The notes below the pieces were generated by a model, which was not told where the DNA came from, made no database searches, and worked only from the letters and a program-made list of their open reading frames with translations. The position numbers were made by a program, and so were the translations under genes. From Candidatus Delongbacteria bacterium (lineage in GTDB: Bacteria; Delongbacteria; UBA4055), in contig JAQICF010000015.1 of assembly GCA_027858795.1 (NCBI GenBank), positions 1 through 26,533 on the forward strand: a DNA stretch of 26,533 nt, given 5' to 3'. This document shows positions 17,376 through 25,165 of this stretch, in pieces (positions within the stretch are counted from its first letter, which is position 1; the number at the start of each line of letters is the position of its first letter).

Positions 17376-17403
17376 TTGGGATATTGGTTAAATTTAGTAT
17401 GAT
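17376..17403 (+). promoter_or_regulatory. Candidate sigma70-type promoter for mrp
   Basis: TTGGGA (17376-17381), 16-base spacer, TATGAT (17398-17403), followed by an AT-rich leader and AAGAGG before the ATG at 17429. Consensus match is good at -10 and moderate at -35. Confidence 0.4.
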
Positions 17404-17428
17404 TTAAAATAAAAAAGAGGTAAAAATC

Positions 17429-18274
17429 ATGTCAAACGGATGCTCAACAGAAGGATGTTCATCTTGTTCATCGGAAGAATCTCATTCACACAGCAAACCT
17501 TCACAGGTTGAATATAAAAATTTACTGCCTACCGCAAAGAATATCATCGGAATTGCAAGTGGTAAAGGTGGTGTTGGTAAATCAACGGTAGCTGCAAATG
17601 TTGCTGTTGCTCTTTCTAAGCTTGGTTATAAAGTTGGTCTATTGGATGCAGACGTATTCGGACCTTCAATATCTAAAATGTTCGGAACAAAGATCGGGGA
17701 TGTAACTGTTACTGATAAAAAAATGGATCCTATCGAAATACACGGTGTAAAGACAATGTCCATCGGTAATCTTGTAGATCCTGAAAGGGCTACAATTTGG
17801 AGAGGTCCATTGGTTCATTCAGCTGTAACTCAAATGATATCAGATGTTAATTGGGGAGATATCGACTACTTCATCCTTGACCTTCCTCCAGGAACCGGAG
17901 ACATTCAACTTTCTATTGTACAATCACTTAAAGTTGACTGGATAGTAGCGGTTTCTACACCACAGGAAATGTCACTTATTGATGTAAGGAAAGCAATTGA
18001 CATGTTTCAAAAAGTAAACGTAAATGTTCTTGGAATTGTTGAAAATATGTCATATTTTGTATGTGATAGTTGCGATAAAAAGCATTATATTTTCGGTGAT
18101 AGTGGAGCAAAGAAATATGCGGAACAAAAGAATTTTGAGCTGCTAGGTCAAGTTCCAATTATTGATCAGATAATGAATTCCGGCGAAAACAGTATGCCGT
18201 ATGCAGTTGCTGACAAAGATAATATTTATGAGACTATCGCCTCTAATATGGTTAAGAAGATGAACTCTAAATAG
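17429..18274 (+). CDS. Mrp/NBP35-family iron-sulfur carrier ATPase
   Basis: 281 residues. Family members bind and deliver Fe-S clusters as ATP-dependent dimers in the cytoplasm. The deviant Walker A is SGKGGVGKST (44-53). LLDADVFGPS (71-80) and DLPPGTGD (151-158) are diagnostic Mrp/ApbC/NBP35 motifs. The bridging-cluster motif CDSC (C212, C215) is present. Unlike the E. coli protein it has no N-terminal DUF59 domain. Instead it begins with a short cysteine-rich stretch (C5, C10, C13) followed by S/E/H-rich residues, reminiscent of the extra N-terminal cluster site of eukaryotic NBP35. AGAGG precedes the ATG. The RapZ-like gene follows after 15 bases. Confidence 0.92.
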   Translation: MSNGCSTEGCSSCSSEESHSHSKPSQVEYKNLLPTAKNIIGIASGKGGVGKSTVAANVAVALSKLGYKVGLLDADVFGPSISKMFGTKIGDVTVTDKKMDPIEIHGVKTMSIGNLVDPERATIWRGPLVHSAVTQMISDVNWGDIDYFILDLPPGTGDIQLSIVQSLKVDWIVAVSTPQEMSLIDVRKAIDMFQKVNVNVLGIVENMSYFVCDSCDKKHYIFGDSGAKKYAEQKNFELLGQVPIIDQIMNSGENSMPYAVADKDNIYETIASNMVKKMNSK

Positions 18275-18289
18275 ATGTGAGATTTTATA

Positions 18290-18694
18290 ATGGAAAAGCT
18301 GGATAAAAAAACTCTTATGATCTCAATTTATTCTTTCGGTTATCAAAAAAACGGTCTCCCGGGAAACGAATACGGTGACGGAGGTGGATATGTATTCGAT
18401 TGCAGATTCTTACCGAACCCACATCATGATCCCAAACTAAGAGAATCTACAGGGAAAGACAAACCGATCAAAGAGTTCTTCTCTGATTATCATCCGGTGG
18501 ATATATTTATCGAGGATTGTATTGCAATGGTAGAGATATCTTCAAAAGCTTATATTCAGAAGGAGTATAGTAATATTCAGGTATCTTTCGGTTGTACCGG
18601 TGGAAGACATCGATCTGTCTATTGTGCTGAAAGAGCGGCAAAAAAACTATCCGCCAAAGGATATCAGGTACAAATCTTCCATACTGAGATTTAA
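18290..18694 (+). CDS. Stand-alone RapZ C-terminal domain protein
   Basis: 134 residues matching only the C-terminal half of RapZ, the adaptor that in enterobacteria senses glucosamine-6-phosphate and directs RNase E to a small RNA. Seen here are SFGYQKNGLP (15-24), VFDCRFLPNPHHDP (35-48), a TGKD segment at 54-57 and GCTGGRHRSV (101-110), the phosphate or sugar-phosphate binding loop. The N-terminal P-loop kinase-like domain of full RapZ is absent; the gene has its own start 15 bases after mrp, so this is a natural single-domain form, not a truncation. Cotranscription with mrp is likely, and the unit ends at the terminator just downstream. Confidence 0.9.
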   Translation: MEKLDKKTLMISIYSFGYQKNGLPGNEYGDGGGYVFDCRFLPNPHHDPKLRESTGKDKPIKEFFSDYHPVDIFIEDCIAMVEISSKAYIQKEYSNIQVSFGCTGGRHRSVYCAERAAKKLSAKGYQVQIFHTEI

Positions 18695-18700
18695 GACAAG

Positions 18701-18730
18701 AAAAAAGCCCCTTACAGCGGGGCTTTTTTA
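18701..18730. terminator. Strong intrinsic terminator
   Basis: AAAAAAGCCCC (18701-18711), 7-base loop, GGGGCTTTTTT (18719-18729). It ends the mrp-rapZ-like transcript. The A-run on the left would let it also act on minus-strand transcripts from the metallo-hydrolase gene ending at 18828. Confidence 0.92.
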
Positions 18731-18761
18731 ATATATTCACTTTTCTTGAGGAGGAAGTTAA

Positions 18762-18791
18762 ATGAATGCAATGTTTCTTACAATTCTTTAA
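18762..18791 (+). other. Nine-codon micro-ORF with an ideal ribosome binding site
   Basis: GAGGAGG at 18748-18754 lies seven bases before an ATG opening a nine-codon frame (MNAMFLTIL) ending in TAA at 18789-18791. It follows the terminator of the mrp unit, and no + strand gene follows it. It may be a leftover gene start or a leader peptide; expression is unknown. Confidence 0.25.
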
Positions 18792-18827
18792 CTATACCAA
18801 ATATGTAAAGGTTCAAAATTTTTTAAT

Positions 18828-19895
18828 TTATTTCTCTGAGATTGTTTGAAGAGATATCCCGTCAGTTAATATCTTGATGCTTCCATTTATATCTGTTCTT
18901 AAAATCGTATTAGAATTATCCCATAACCTTTCTTGAACCGCTTCCGTCGGATGATCCCATGGATTACCCTCCCCACAACTAATAACAGATAATTTAGGAT
19001 CAACTTGCTTTAGAAATTCAGTTGTTGAACTTGAAGAACTCCCATGGTGAGGTACTTTTAGTATGTCGTAGCTTTGCTCATTCTGGAAATGACTCTGTTC
19101 TAATAAATAATCTTCCACTTCTACTTCAATATCTGCCGTGAACAGCATTTCAAAATCTTTGTAAACCAATTTCAGAGTGATCGACCTGTTATTTTCCTCA
19201 GTTTCAGCTGCATTAGGAATAACTCCATAATGTAACATTATCCCGTAAACATCATCAGAGAAAAAGAGCGTATCATTCACTGCCGGAAGATCAACTGAAT
19301 TATTCGTAAAATATTTATCGTAAATAATACTTCCATCTGATACCACATCATTTAACCCACCGTAATGGTCTGCATCATCATGAGTTTGAATTATATATTT
19401 CAAGTCTGAAATTCCATTATTTGTCAGATAATTCAGCAATGTTGGCTTACCTCCATCCTGCCAATCGTAAAAACCTATCGTTCCAAAGCCTCCATCAACG
19501 ACCGAAGGGTCTTCATCTACCGGGGAAATAATAAAGGAATCTCCCTGACTCACATCTAAAACTGTTATTTCAGTAAGATCATTGTGTATTTCATTTAAAT
19601 AAATTGCTCTTCTAAACAATGTATCTCTATTCAAGATCAATGACATCAAATATGTACCTGAGTTTTCTATTTCGAAAAAAGTAATGATATTTTCCTCATT
19701 GCATGGAATTGCAGTATAGTGCATACTGTCTTTTTCAAGTATAACGTGGTTAAAGGAATATCCTTCACTATCTAAAGTATAAACACCACCATTTAAAATT
19801 AACCCAGGTTCTCTTTCAAGAAATATTCTGTCTTCGCAGGAAATCAATAATAATAAAGTAAATAGAAATAATATCTTAAATATTTTTAATCTCAT
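18828..19895 (-). CDS. ComEC/Rec2-like metallo-beta-lactamase-fold lipoprotein
   Basis: 355 residues. A signal peptide ends in LLISC, with Cys20 as lipidation site, so the protein should be membrane-anchored and periplasmic. Residues ~25-105 form an extra strand-rich domain. From ~110 the sequence matches the soluble hydrolase domain of ComEC: VLDVSQGDS (112-120), the zinc motif HDDADH (172-177), NNRSITLKL (235-243), LFTADIE (251-257), VPHHGSS (281-287) and WDHP (313-316). ComEC domains are thought to degrade the non-transported DNA strand, but the membrane channel part is absent here. It could be an extracytoplasmic nuclease or phosphodiesterase. Its ATG overlaps the stop of the YihY-family gene as ATGA. 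Confidence 0.88.
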   Translation of the reverse strand: MRLKIFKILFLFTLLLLISCEDRIFLEREPGLILNGGVYTLDSEGYSFNHVILEKDSMHYTAIPCNEENIITFFEIENSGTYLMSLILNRDTLFRRAIYLNEIHNDLTEITVLDVSQGDSFIISPVDEDPSVVDGGFGTIGFYDWQDGGKPTLLNYLTNNGISDLKYIIQTHDDADHYGGLNDVVSDGSIIYDKYFTNNSVDLPAVNDTLFFSDDVYGIMLHYGVIPNAAETEENNRSITLKLVYKDFEMLFTADIEVEVEDYLLEQSHFQNEQSYDILKVPHHGSSSSSTTEFLKQVDPKLSVISCGEGNPWDHPTEAVQERLWDNSNTILRTDINGSIKILTDGISLQTISEK

Positions 19896-21247
19896 TCTTT
19901 TTTATCCAGAAAATTACTCAGCAACGAACCTTTCTCGGCAACTATCTCATTGTTTTCACTAAGAATCTTCTTTATTTCAGGAAACGAACTCTCACTGTGA
20001 TAGTTCTTTGATTCCAGATACATTTTATCTACTGCATTTACTACTCTGTCTACAGTAAGCTGTTTAATTGGTATATTCAAAGTATATGCATCATGCTTTT
20101 TTGCTATCTCAATAATAATCCCACTTTGTTCTAATTTTGCAATACACTGGTTTGCATCCTTAAGAGGGATGTCTAATGTCGAACTAATTTCATAAAGATT
20201 TGACCTTTCGTTACCATTGACAAAGTCTTTTAGAATCTTCAAAGTAATCATTAATGTAATTTTTATTTTATCAGCTCTATTAGTTTCAACATTTATTTCC
20301 ATATGCTTTAAATTATGTATATTCTGCCTTACAAATGTGATCTGGACACTGAGGAGAACTATGATCCATGAAAAATATATCCACAGCATGAAAAATGGTA
20401 GGGCGGCAAGAGAACCATAAATGACACCATAACTTCCTGCTAATTTTGTGTAATGAATAAATATGGCTTTTAAAATAGTATAGAGTATTGCTCCAATAAA
20501 TGAACCTACGACAGCATGTTTCAATTTAACCTTTGTATTAGGCATTATAATAAGAAGAAATATAAACATCAACATGATGAGAAAAAATGGTACGAGTTGG
20601 AATAATATAAATGTGGAAAAACCTCCCCAGACATTATCACCTGCCTGAATTATAAATTCCAGTCTTCCAGCCAACCATATTGATATAATCAGTAAAACAG
20701 GTGCAATAAACACGATCGAAAGATATGTTTTTAATTGTTCTATCGGACTTCTGTCTTTCTTCATCTGCCAAACCATATTAAATGATCTCTCTATAGATGA
20801 AAGGATAGAATATACTGCTACCAACAAAAAAACCGCACCGATACTTCCAAGTGCATCAACAGTAGCTGAACTAAGAAAAGAATCAATGTATTCTGAGATA
20901 GTGTCTCCTGCTCCGGATGCCAGAAACTCAAGGATCATCGGTTTGATCTTCTCTTCCACCATCTTTCCACCGAAAGCTTTGAAAAACATGAATAATATCG
21001 CTAAAACCGGTATCAGAGATAACAGGGTCGTAAAAGCTAGGGCAGATGCTCTGCTGAAAAGGTTGTTTCTCTGTAATAGCTTTATCTCAAGAACAAGCAT
21101 CTGTAATTCTTTCATGAAAAATCTTTTAGCTCCTGTGAAACTATCCTCAATATCTGTAAACCAAAGATCGTGAGTTAGAAACTTTCTTGCTTTCTTAATA
21201 AATTTAGTCAAAATATAACCTTCTATTTTTGTATAAGTACCAACCAT
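19892..21247 (-). CDS. YihY/BrkB-family inner-membrane protein with C-terminal winged helix
   Basis: 451 residues. The core (~60-310) has about six hydrophobic helices, including ASALAFTTLLSLIPVLAILF, and IYSILSSIERSFNMVWQ (partly), VYGSLAALPFFMLWIYFSWIIVLL, which are family hallmarks. Members were once called ribonuclease BN but are now regarded as membrane proteins of unclear function. The last ~120 residues contain a winged-helix-like region (YEISSTLDIPLKDANQCIAKLEQSG) seen in longer members. The ATG at 21247 lacks a ribosome binding site; a TTG at 21211, 12 codons in, has AGAAGG seven bases upstream and may be the real start. It overlaps the metallo-hydrolase lipoprotein gene by 4 bases. 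Confidence 0.9.
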   Translation of the reverse strand: MVGTYTKIEGYILTKFIKKARKFLTHDLWFTDIEDSFTGAKRFFMKELQMLVLEIKLLQRNNLFSRASALAFTTLLSLIPVLAILFMFFKAFGGKMVEEKIKPMILEFLASGAGDTISEYIDSFLSSATVDALGSIGAVFLLVAVYSILSSIERSFNMVWQMKKDRSPIEQLKTYLSIVFIAPVLLIISIWLAGRLEFIIQAGDNVWGGFSTFILFQLVPFFLIMLMFIFLLIIMPNTKVKLKHAVVGSFIGAILYTILKAIFIHYTKLAGSYGVIYGSLAALPFFMLWIYFSWIIVLLSVQITFVRQNIHNLKHMEINVETNRADKIKITLMITLKILKDFVNGNERSNLYEISSTLDIPLKDANQCIAKLEQSGIIIEIAKKHDAYTLNIPIKQLTVDRVVNAVDKMYLESKNYHSESSFPEIKKILSENNEIVAEKGSLLSNFLDKKE

Positions 21248-21366
21248 AAGCTGAATATCTATTTAATTATGAAAATAATTTAAAGAATAATACCATTAAG
21301 TTCAAGAACTATATTTTATACAAAGTATTTCAAAATGAATTTAAATGAATATTTATAAACGCAAGT

Positions 21367-21394
21367 CCGTAGGGGCTTAACACCTTAAGCCCGT
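21367..21394 (+). repeat. Intergenic hairpin repeat, CCGTAGGGGC family, copy 2
   Basis: CCGTAGGGGC at 21367-21376 starts a hairpin: stem GGGCTTAA (21373-21380), loop CACC, TTAAGCCC (21385-21392), then G. It lies between dnaB and the YihY-family gene, 39 bases beyond... the dnaB stop side, and shares its flanks but not its inner stem with the copy at 10163-10193. No T-run follows. Confidence 0.7.
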
Positions 21395-21432
21395 AAAATC
21401 AATGACGAAGAAAATCGATATTTAAAAAATTT

Positions 21433-22806
21433 TTAAATATTAGAATAATTATTGTCAGAATACTTATCGATATTATCCTCAAATTTAAGACACTTCTTAT
21501 CAAAATGAAGATTTACAAGACCTGTTGGACCACTTCTCTGCTTACCTATAATAACTTCTGCGAGACCTGATTGATCACGCCCGTTTGCATCCTTAATACC
21601 GTAAAACTCCGGTCTTAAAATGAACATAACAAGATCGGCATCCTGCTCTATTGCACCGGATTCTCTAAGATCTGAAAGTATCGGTCTTTTGTCCTGTCTC
21701 TTATCAACCTCTCTATTCAGCTGAGAAAGCACCATAATAGGAATATTCAATTCTTTAGAAAGACCTTTTAAGGCCCTTGATATTCTTGAGATCCCTTCAT
21801 GACGTTCGATTTTATTATCTGTTTCCATCAAACCGATATAATCAACAATGATCATCCCTATATTTTTATCTTTTTTCAATCTTCGACATTTCGTTCTAAG
21901 TTCTAGGACATTCAGCGAAGTTGAATCATCAATATATAGAGGTAATTCTGCTAAAGCTCCCATTGCAATACCCAATGAAGTCCATTCATCTGCCTGCAAA
22001 TTTCCTGACTTTAAATGACTTAGACTAACGTTTCCAACCATTGACAACAATCTCATCGCAAGCTCATTTCTACCCATCTCCAAACTAAAGATAGCAACAG
22101 GTGTCTTTTCTTCTGATCTTGCTGCATTTATCGCAAAATTTAAAGCCAGCTGCGTTTTACCCATACTCGGTCTTGCCGCTAAAACGATCAAATTACTTTT
22201 CTGCCATCCTGCCGTAAGAGTATCCAACCTTTCATATCCTGAAGGAATACCTGAAACATCACCTTCTTTTTTACTCCATTCTTCTATCTGAGCATATACA
22301 TCTACAAGTGTTTTTTCGATCTGCTGAGGTGTGTTCCTTTGCTTCTGCTCTGCCAATACAAACAATTCAGTACTGAGCTTATCCAGAAGATATTTAGCTT
22401 CCTGCTCTTCTGAGTAAGCTGTTTCGATAGAGCTGGTACTCATATATATAAGTGATCTTAATAGGTATTTATTCTCTACAATCTCTGCATAATGACGAAT
22501 ATTCGCACTTGTTGATATTGCATCTATTACTTCAGCCAAATACGGTGTTCCACCTGATTCTGTCAGCTTTCCGCTTTGTTGAAGATAGTTTTTCAGACTG
22601 AGAAGATCAACTTTGTGATTTTCCGAATCGAGCATTCGCATTGCTTCAAATATATGCCTGTGTTGTTTTGAATAAAAATATTCTTCCTCAGGGCGTGAAT
22701 CCCCTAATTTTTCAACCCAGTCTTCATCAATCATAATACAGCATAGCAAAGCTTTTTCTATTTCAAGGTCATGCGGAGGTATTTTTTTTAGATCTTCATT
22801 CATCAT
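21433..22806 (-). CDS. dnaB: Replicative DNA helicase DnaB
   Basis: 457 residues, typical length, no intein. DnaB is the hexameric 5'-3' helicase of the replication fork. The N-terminal domain starts with PPHDLEIEKALLCCIM (10-25) and includes the QHRHIFEAM segment. The RecA-like ATPase domain begins near GIPSGYERLDTLTAGWQ. Walker A is ARPSMGKT (211-218), Walker B IIVDYIGLM (319-327), then LSQLNREVDKR (360-370), DLRESGAIEQDAD (379-391), and KQRSGPTG (422-429) containing the arginine finger region. A possible -10 TATAAT (22823-22818, minus strand) lies just upstream, next to a 13-base palindrome TACAAATTTTGTA (22831-22843). The 3' neighbour on this strand is the YihY-family gene, 185 bases away. 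Confidence 0.97.
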   Translation of the reverse strand: MMNEDLKKIPPHDLEIEKALLCCIMIDEDWVEKLGDSRPEEEYFYSKQHRHIFEAMRMLDSENHKVDLLSLKNYLQQSGKLTESGGTPYLAEVIDAISTSANIRHYAEIVENKYLLRSLIYMSTSSIETAYSEEQEAKYLLDKLSTELFVLAEQKQRNTPQQIEKTLVDVYAQIEEWSKKEGDVSGIPSGYERLDTLTAGWQKSNLIVLAARPSMGKTQLALNFAINAARSEEKTPVAIFSLEMGRNELAMRLLSMVGNVSLSHLKSGNLQADEWTSLGIAMGALAELPLYIDDSTSLNVLELRTKCRRLKKDKNIGMIIVDYIGLMETDNKIERHEGISRISRALKGLSKELNIPIMVLSQLNREVDKRQDKRPILSDLRESGAIEQDADLVMFILRPEFYGIKDANGRDQSGLAEVIIGKQRSGPTGLVNLHFDKKCLKFEDNIDKYSDNNYSNI

Positions 22807-23064
22807 TTTATTCCAAGATTATATTTCTGTTACAAATTTTGTAGAAATTTAAGATACTTTGTAAATCTTCTTTCATCAATGTTAATGTCATAAAATTTTG
22901 CTTTTTTTATTTTACTGCCTATTATCTTAAGAAATTCCCTTAAATCCAGTATTTTATCGTTGTGAATTATGTTGATAAGAAATAGTGTGTTGATTTATAT
23001 AACCAAATAAAGTAAATTTATCCGCTTGACGAGATGTTTATAACCTAACAGAGAAACCGTTTTT

Positions 23065-23940
23065 ATGCTTATTTTACTTATCATTATCAATTTACTATGG
23101 GCCAGCACCTTTATTTTTGGAAAAATATTACTTAATGATTTTTCTATTCCTGTATCATTTATTATTTCATTTAGGTTCTTGGTTGCAGGAATTACTGTAG
23201 GTTTGATCTTCTGGAAAAAGATTAATCTCTCCAAGAATGTGATCTGGAAAGGTTCTGTTATAGGATCAATAAATGGACTTGCAATGATCTTCCAGCTTGT
23301 TGGCCTGCAATACACAACTGCCTCAAATTCCGGATTTCTAACCGCAACATATATTTTATTCCTTCCATTCGTAGAAAAGTTATTTTGGAGAAATAAGATC
23401 CGTAATATTGTTCTCGTCAGTGTTGTTACCGCATTTTTAGGAGTCTACTTACTTTCTGTCAGTAATTTTGGTACTTTGGAGTTCAATGTTGGTGATATTT
23501 ATACGATCGCTTGTGGAATTACATTTGCTTTCCAAATAATGTTCATCAGTCATTTTACCAAAGAAAAAAATATGTACTCACTAATATTTATTCAATTTAT
23601 GGCGAGTGCGGCTATGGGATTTGGATATCTTGGGTATGAAATGCTTGTGATCGGAGAAAGTATTGATTTTGGGGTGATCTTTGAACCGAAAGTAATATCA
23701 ACTTTAGTATTTCTAGCTATATTTGCTACTTTCATTCCATTTTCACTTCAATTTTATGTACAGAAAAAAGTCAATCCAACTATAGCGGGTCTTGCATATC
23801 TTATGGAGCCTGTATTTACTGTTATTCTCGCAGTGATATTCTTAAGTGAAGGTTTTGGATGGCAGACATTTTTTGGTATATTACTTATATTATCAGGTAT
23901 AGTGATGGTTAATATTAAGAAAAAAGCAGTTACTATTTAA
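23065..23940 (+). CDS. EamA/DMT-family transporter
   Basis: 291 residues, almost wholly hydrophobic with about ten membrane helices in two repeated EamA halves (~1-135 and ~145-285). Family features include NLLWASTFIFGKILL near the start, LQYTTASNSGFLTATYILFLP in the first half, and VNPTIAGLAYLMEPVFTVILAVIFLSE in the second, the last being a strong EamA signature. Members export small metabolites or amino acids; the substrate cannot be read from sequence. The upstream 258 bases are AT-rich with no other gene. Downstream is a cluster of hairpin repeats and then the converging RhuM-family gene. Confidence 0.92.
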   Translation: MLILLIIINLLWASTFIFGKILLNDFSIPVSFIISFRFLVAGITVGLIFWKKINLSKNVIWKGSVIGSINGLAMIFQLVGLQYTTASNSGFLTATYILFLPFVEKLFWRNKIRNIVLVSVVTAFLGVYLLSVSNFGTLEFNVGDIYTIACGITFAFQIMFISHFTKEKNMYSLIFIQFMASAAMGFGYLGYEMLVIGESIDFGVIFEPKVISTLVFLAIFATFIPFSLQFYVQKKVNPTIAGLAYLMEPVFTVILAVIFLSEGFGWQTFFGILLILSGIVMVNIKKKAVTI

Positions 23941-23963
23941 CATTTATTGTCGGATTTTGGGGC

Positions 23964-23983
23964 TGTCATTGCTGCGGCAATCT
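23964..23983 (+). repeat. TGTCAT-type hairpin, copy 1
   Basis: TGTC followed by stem ATTGC (23968-23972), loop TGCG, GCAAT (23977-23981), then CT. Shares the TGTCAT...ATC frame with two further hairpins at 24031 and 24084 but has its own stem sequence. Confidence 0.6.
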
Positions 23984-23998
23984 AAAACCTGACTCTTT

Positions 23999-24021
23999 AC
24001 AAGGGGCTAAAGCCACCTTGT
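23999..24021 (+). repeat. ACAAGG-type hairpin, copy 1
   Basis: ACAAGG-G-GCT, loop AA, AGC-C-A-CCTTGT: a near-perfect hairpin with one G.A mismatch. The outer arms ACAAGG/CCTTGT are shared with the hairpin at 26106-26128, while the inner bases differ. Confidence 0.6.
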
Positions 24022-24030
24022 TCAAAAAAA

Positions 24031-24059
24031 TGTCATACTCAGACTTGATCCGAGTATCC
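24031..24059 (+). repeat. TGTCAT-type hairpin, copy 2
   Basis: TGTC then ATACTCAGA (24035-24043), loop CTTGA, TCCGAGTAT (24049-24057) with one A.C mismatch, then CC. Same frame as the other TGTCAT hairpins, different stem. Confidence 0.7.
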
Positions 24060-24083
24060 AATTTAGAAGTCAGAAATTAGAGG

Positions 24084-24116
24084 TGTCATCCTGAATATAT
24101 TTCAGGATCTATTTTT
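24084..24116 (+). repeat. TGTCAT-type hairpin, copy 3, with downstream T-run
   Basis: TGTC then ATCCTGAA (24088-24095), loop TATAT, TTCAGGAT (24101-24108), then CTATTTTTT. The perfect 8-bp stem plus a nearby T-run could also end transcription from the EamA gene. Confidence 0.7.
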
Positions 24117-24127
24117 TAACAATAGAC

Positions 24128-25165
24128 TTATTTTTTTAATCTTTTACTCGGTATTTTCTTTACAATTTTATCAAAATCATTATCAGAGTGTTTTAATTCT
24201 TCTAATCTAGTTTTATTGAACTTTTCATATTCTGTGTCGGCAATTTCTTGTGCAAGGTCGTGTGATATTTTACCTGCATGGTTTAAAATATCCCTATCGT
24301 TAATCGTTAAAAAGTCATCAAGTTTTTTTATCCAATCTTTCATATGCATTGGAATTCTTCTCATAGCTTGACCTTCTGCAAATATCAGATATTGTTCCGC
24401 AAGATTATTTAATGCTTTTATCTCTTCTTTATTGAGATAATTTTTAGCTATTGCAATATCCTGCTTGCGAACTTTTGTTCCTCTGAAATTTGTAAGCCCC
24501 ATATTTGGTTTTGTTGAATCAGCGCGAGATCTAACGATCTCATCCGCGGTCTGTCCTGTTATTCCCCAGTGCATTTTATTTTGCACAGTTTTGAAGAAAT
24601 CTATACTTAATTCTGATGTTGAGTCATAATCTATACTTGTTGCATATATATCAGTGATTTTTTGGTAAAATCTTCTTTCAGATGTCCGTATATCCTGAAT
24701 TATTCTTGTAAGTTCTTCAAAGTAATCAAAAGGAAGATCTGGATTTTTTAGTCTTTCAACATCAATAGTAAATCCTTTAATTATATATTCTTTTAGTCTT
24801 TGAGTTGCCCATATTCTGAACCTTGTCGCAATGCTACTCTTTATTCTATAACCCACAGATATAATCATATCAAGATTGTAATAATCTAATGATCTTTGCA
24901 CATCTCTTTCACCTTCTTTTCGAACTGTAAAGAATTTCTTTACAGTTGCCGCCGGGATCAATTCATTTTCGTTGTAAATAGTATTTATATGTTGACTTAC
25001 ATTTTGTTTAGAGCTCTGAAACATATCTGCAATCATCTGTTGTGTCAACCATACTGTTTCATCTTGCACTCTGACATCAATCTTGATATTCCCATCTTCT
25101 GCTTCATAAACAAGAAACTGCCCATGTGTTAAATCTATATTTGTTATTTCTTTTTTCTTATTCAT
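24128..25165 (-). CDS. RhuM-family (virulence protein RhuM-like) protein
   Basis: 345 residues. Residues 34-64 (DETVWLTQQMIADMFQSSKQNVSQHINTI region) look like a helix-turn-helix. KKFFTVRKEGERDVQRSLDYYNLDMIISVGYRI and FRIWATQRLKEYIIKGF are strong RhuM-family landmarks. The C-terminal half includes GLTNFRGTKVRKQDIAIAKNYL, EQYLIFAEGQAM and HDLAQEIADTEYEKF, also typical. The name comes from a gene in a Salmonella pathogenicity island, but the biochemical function is not established; relatives occur in mobile and accessory regions, sometimes next to Fic-type genes. Its ATG overlaps the stop of the Bro-N gene as ATGA, so the two are translated together. It converges on the EamA gene across a hairpin cluster. 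Confidence 0.9.
   Translation of the reverse strand: MNKKKEITNIDLTHGQFLVYEAEDGNIKIDVRVQDETVWLTQQMIADMFQSSKQNVSQHINTIYNENELIPAATVKKFFTVRKEGERDVQRSLDYYNLDMIISVGYRIKSSIATRFRIWATQRLKEYIIKGFTIDVERLKNPDLPFDYFEELTRIIQDIRTSERRFYQKITDIYATSIDYDSTSELSIDFFKTVQNKMHWGITGQTADEIVRSRADSTKPNMGLTNFRGTKVRKQDIAIAKNYLNKEEIKALNNLAEQYLIFAEGQAMRRIPMHMKDWIKKLDDFLTINDRDILNHAGKISHDLAQEIADTEYEKFNKTRLEELKHSDNDFDKIVKKIPSKRLKK

Noticed and set aside
23964..24116. Hairpin cluster as a CRISPR array
   Set aside because: The units share only short flanks, spacing is irregular, stems differ, and there are no cas genes nearby.
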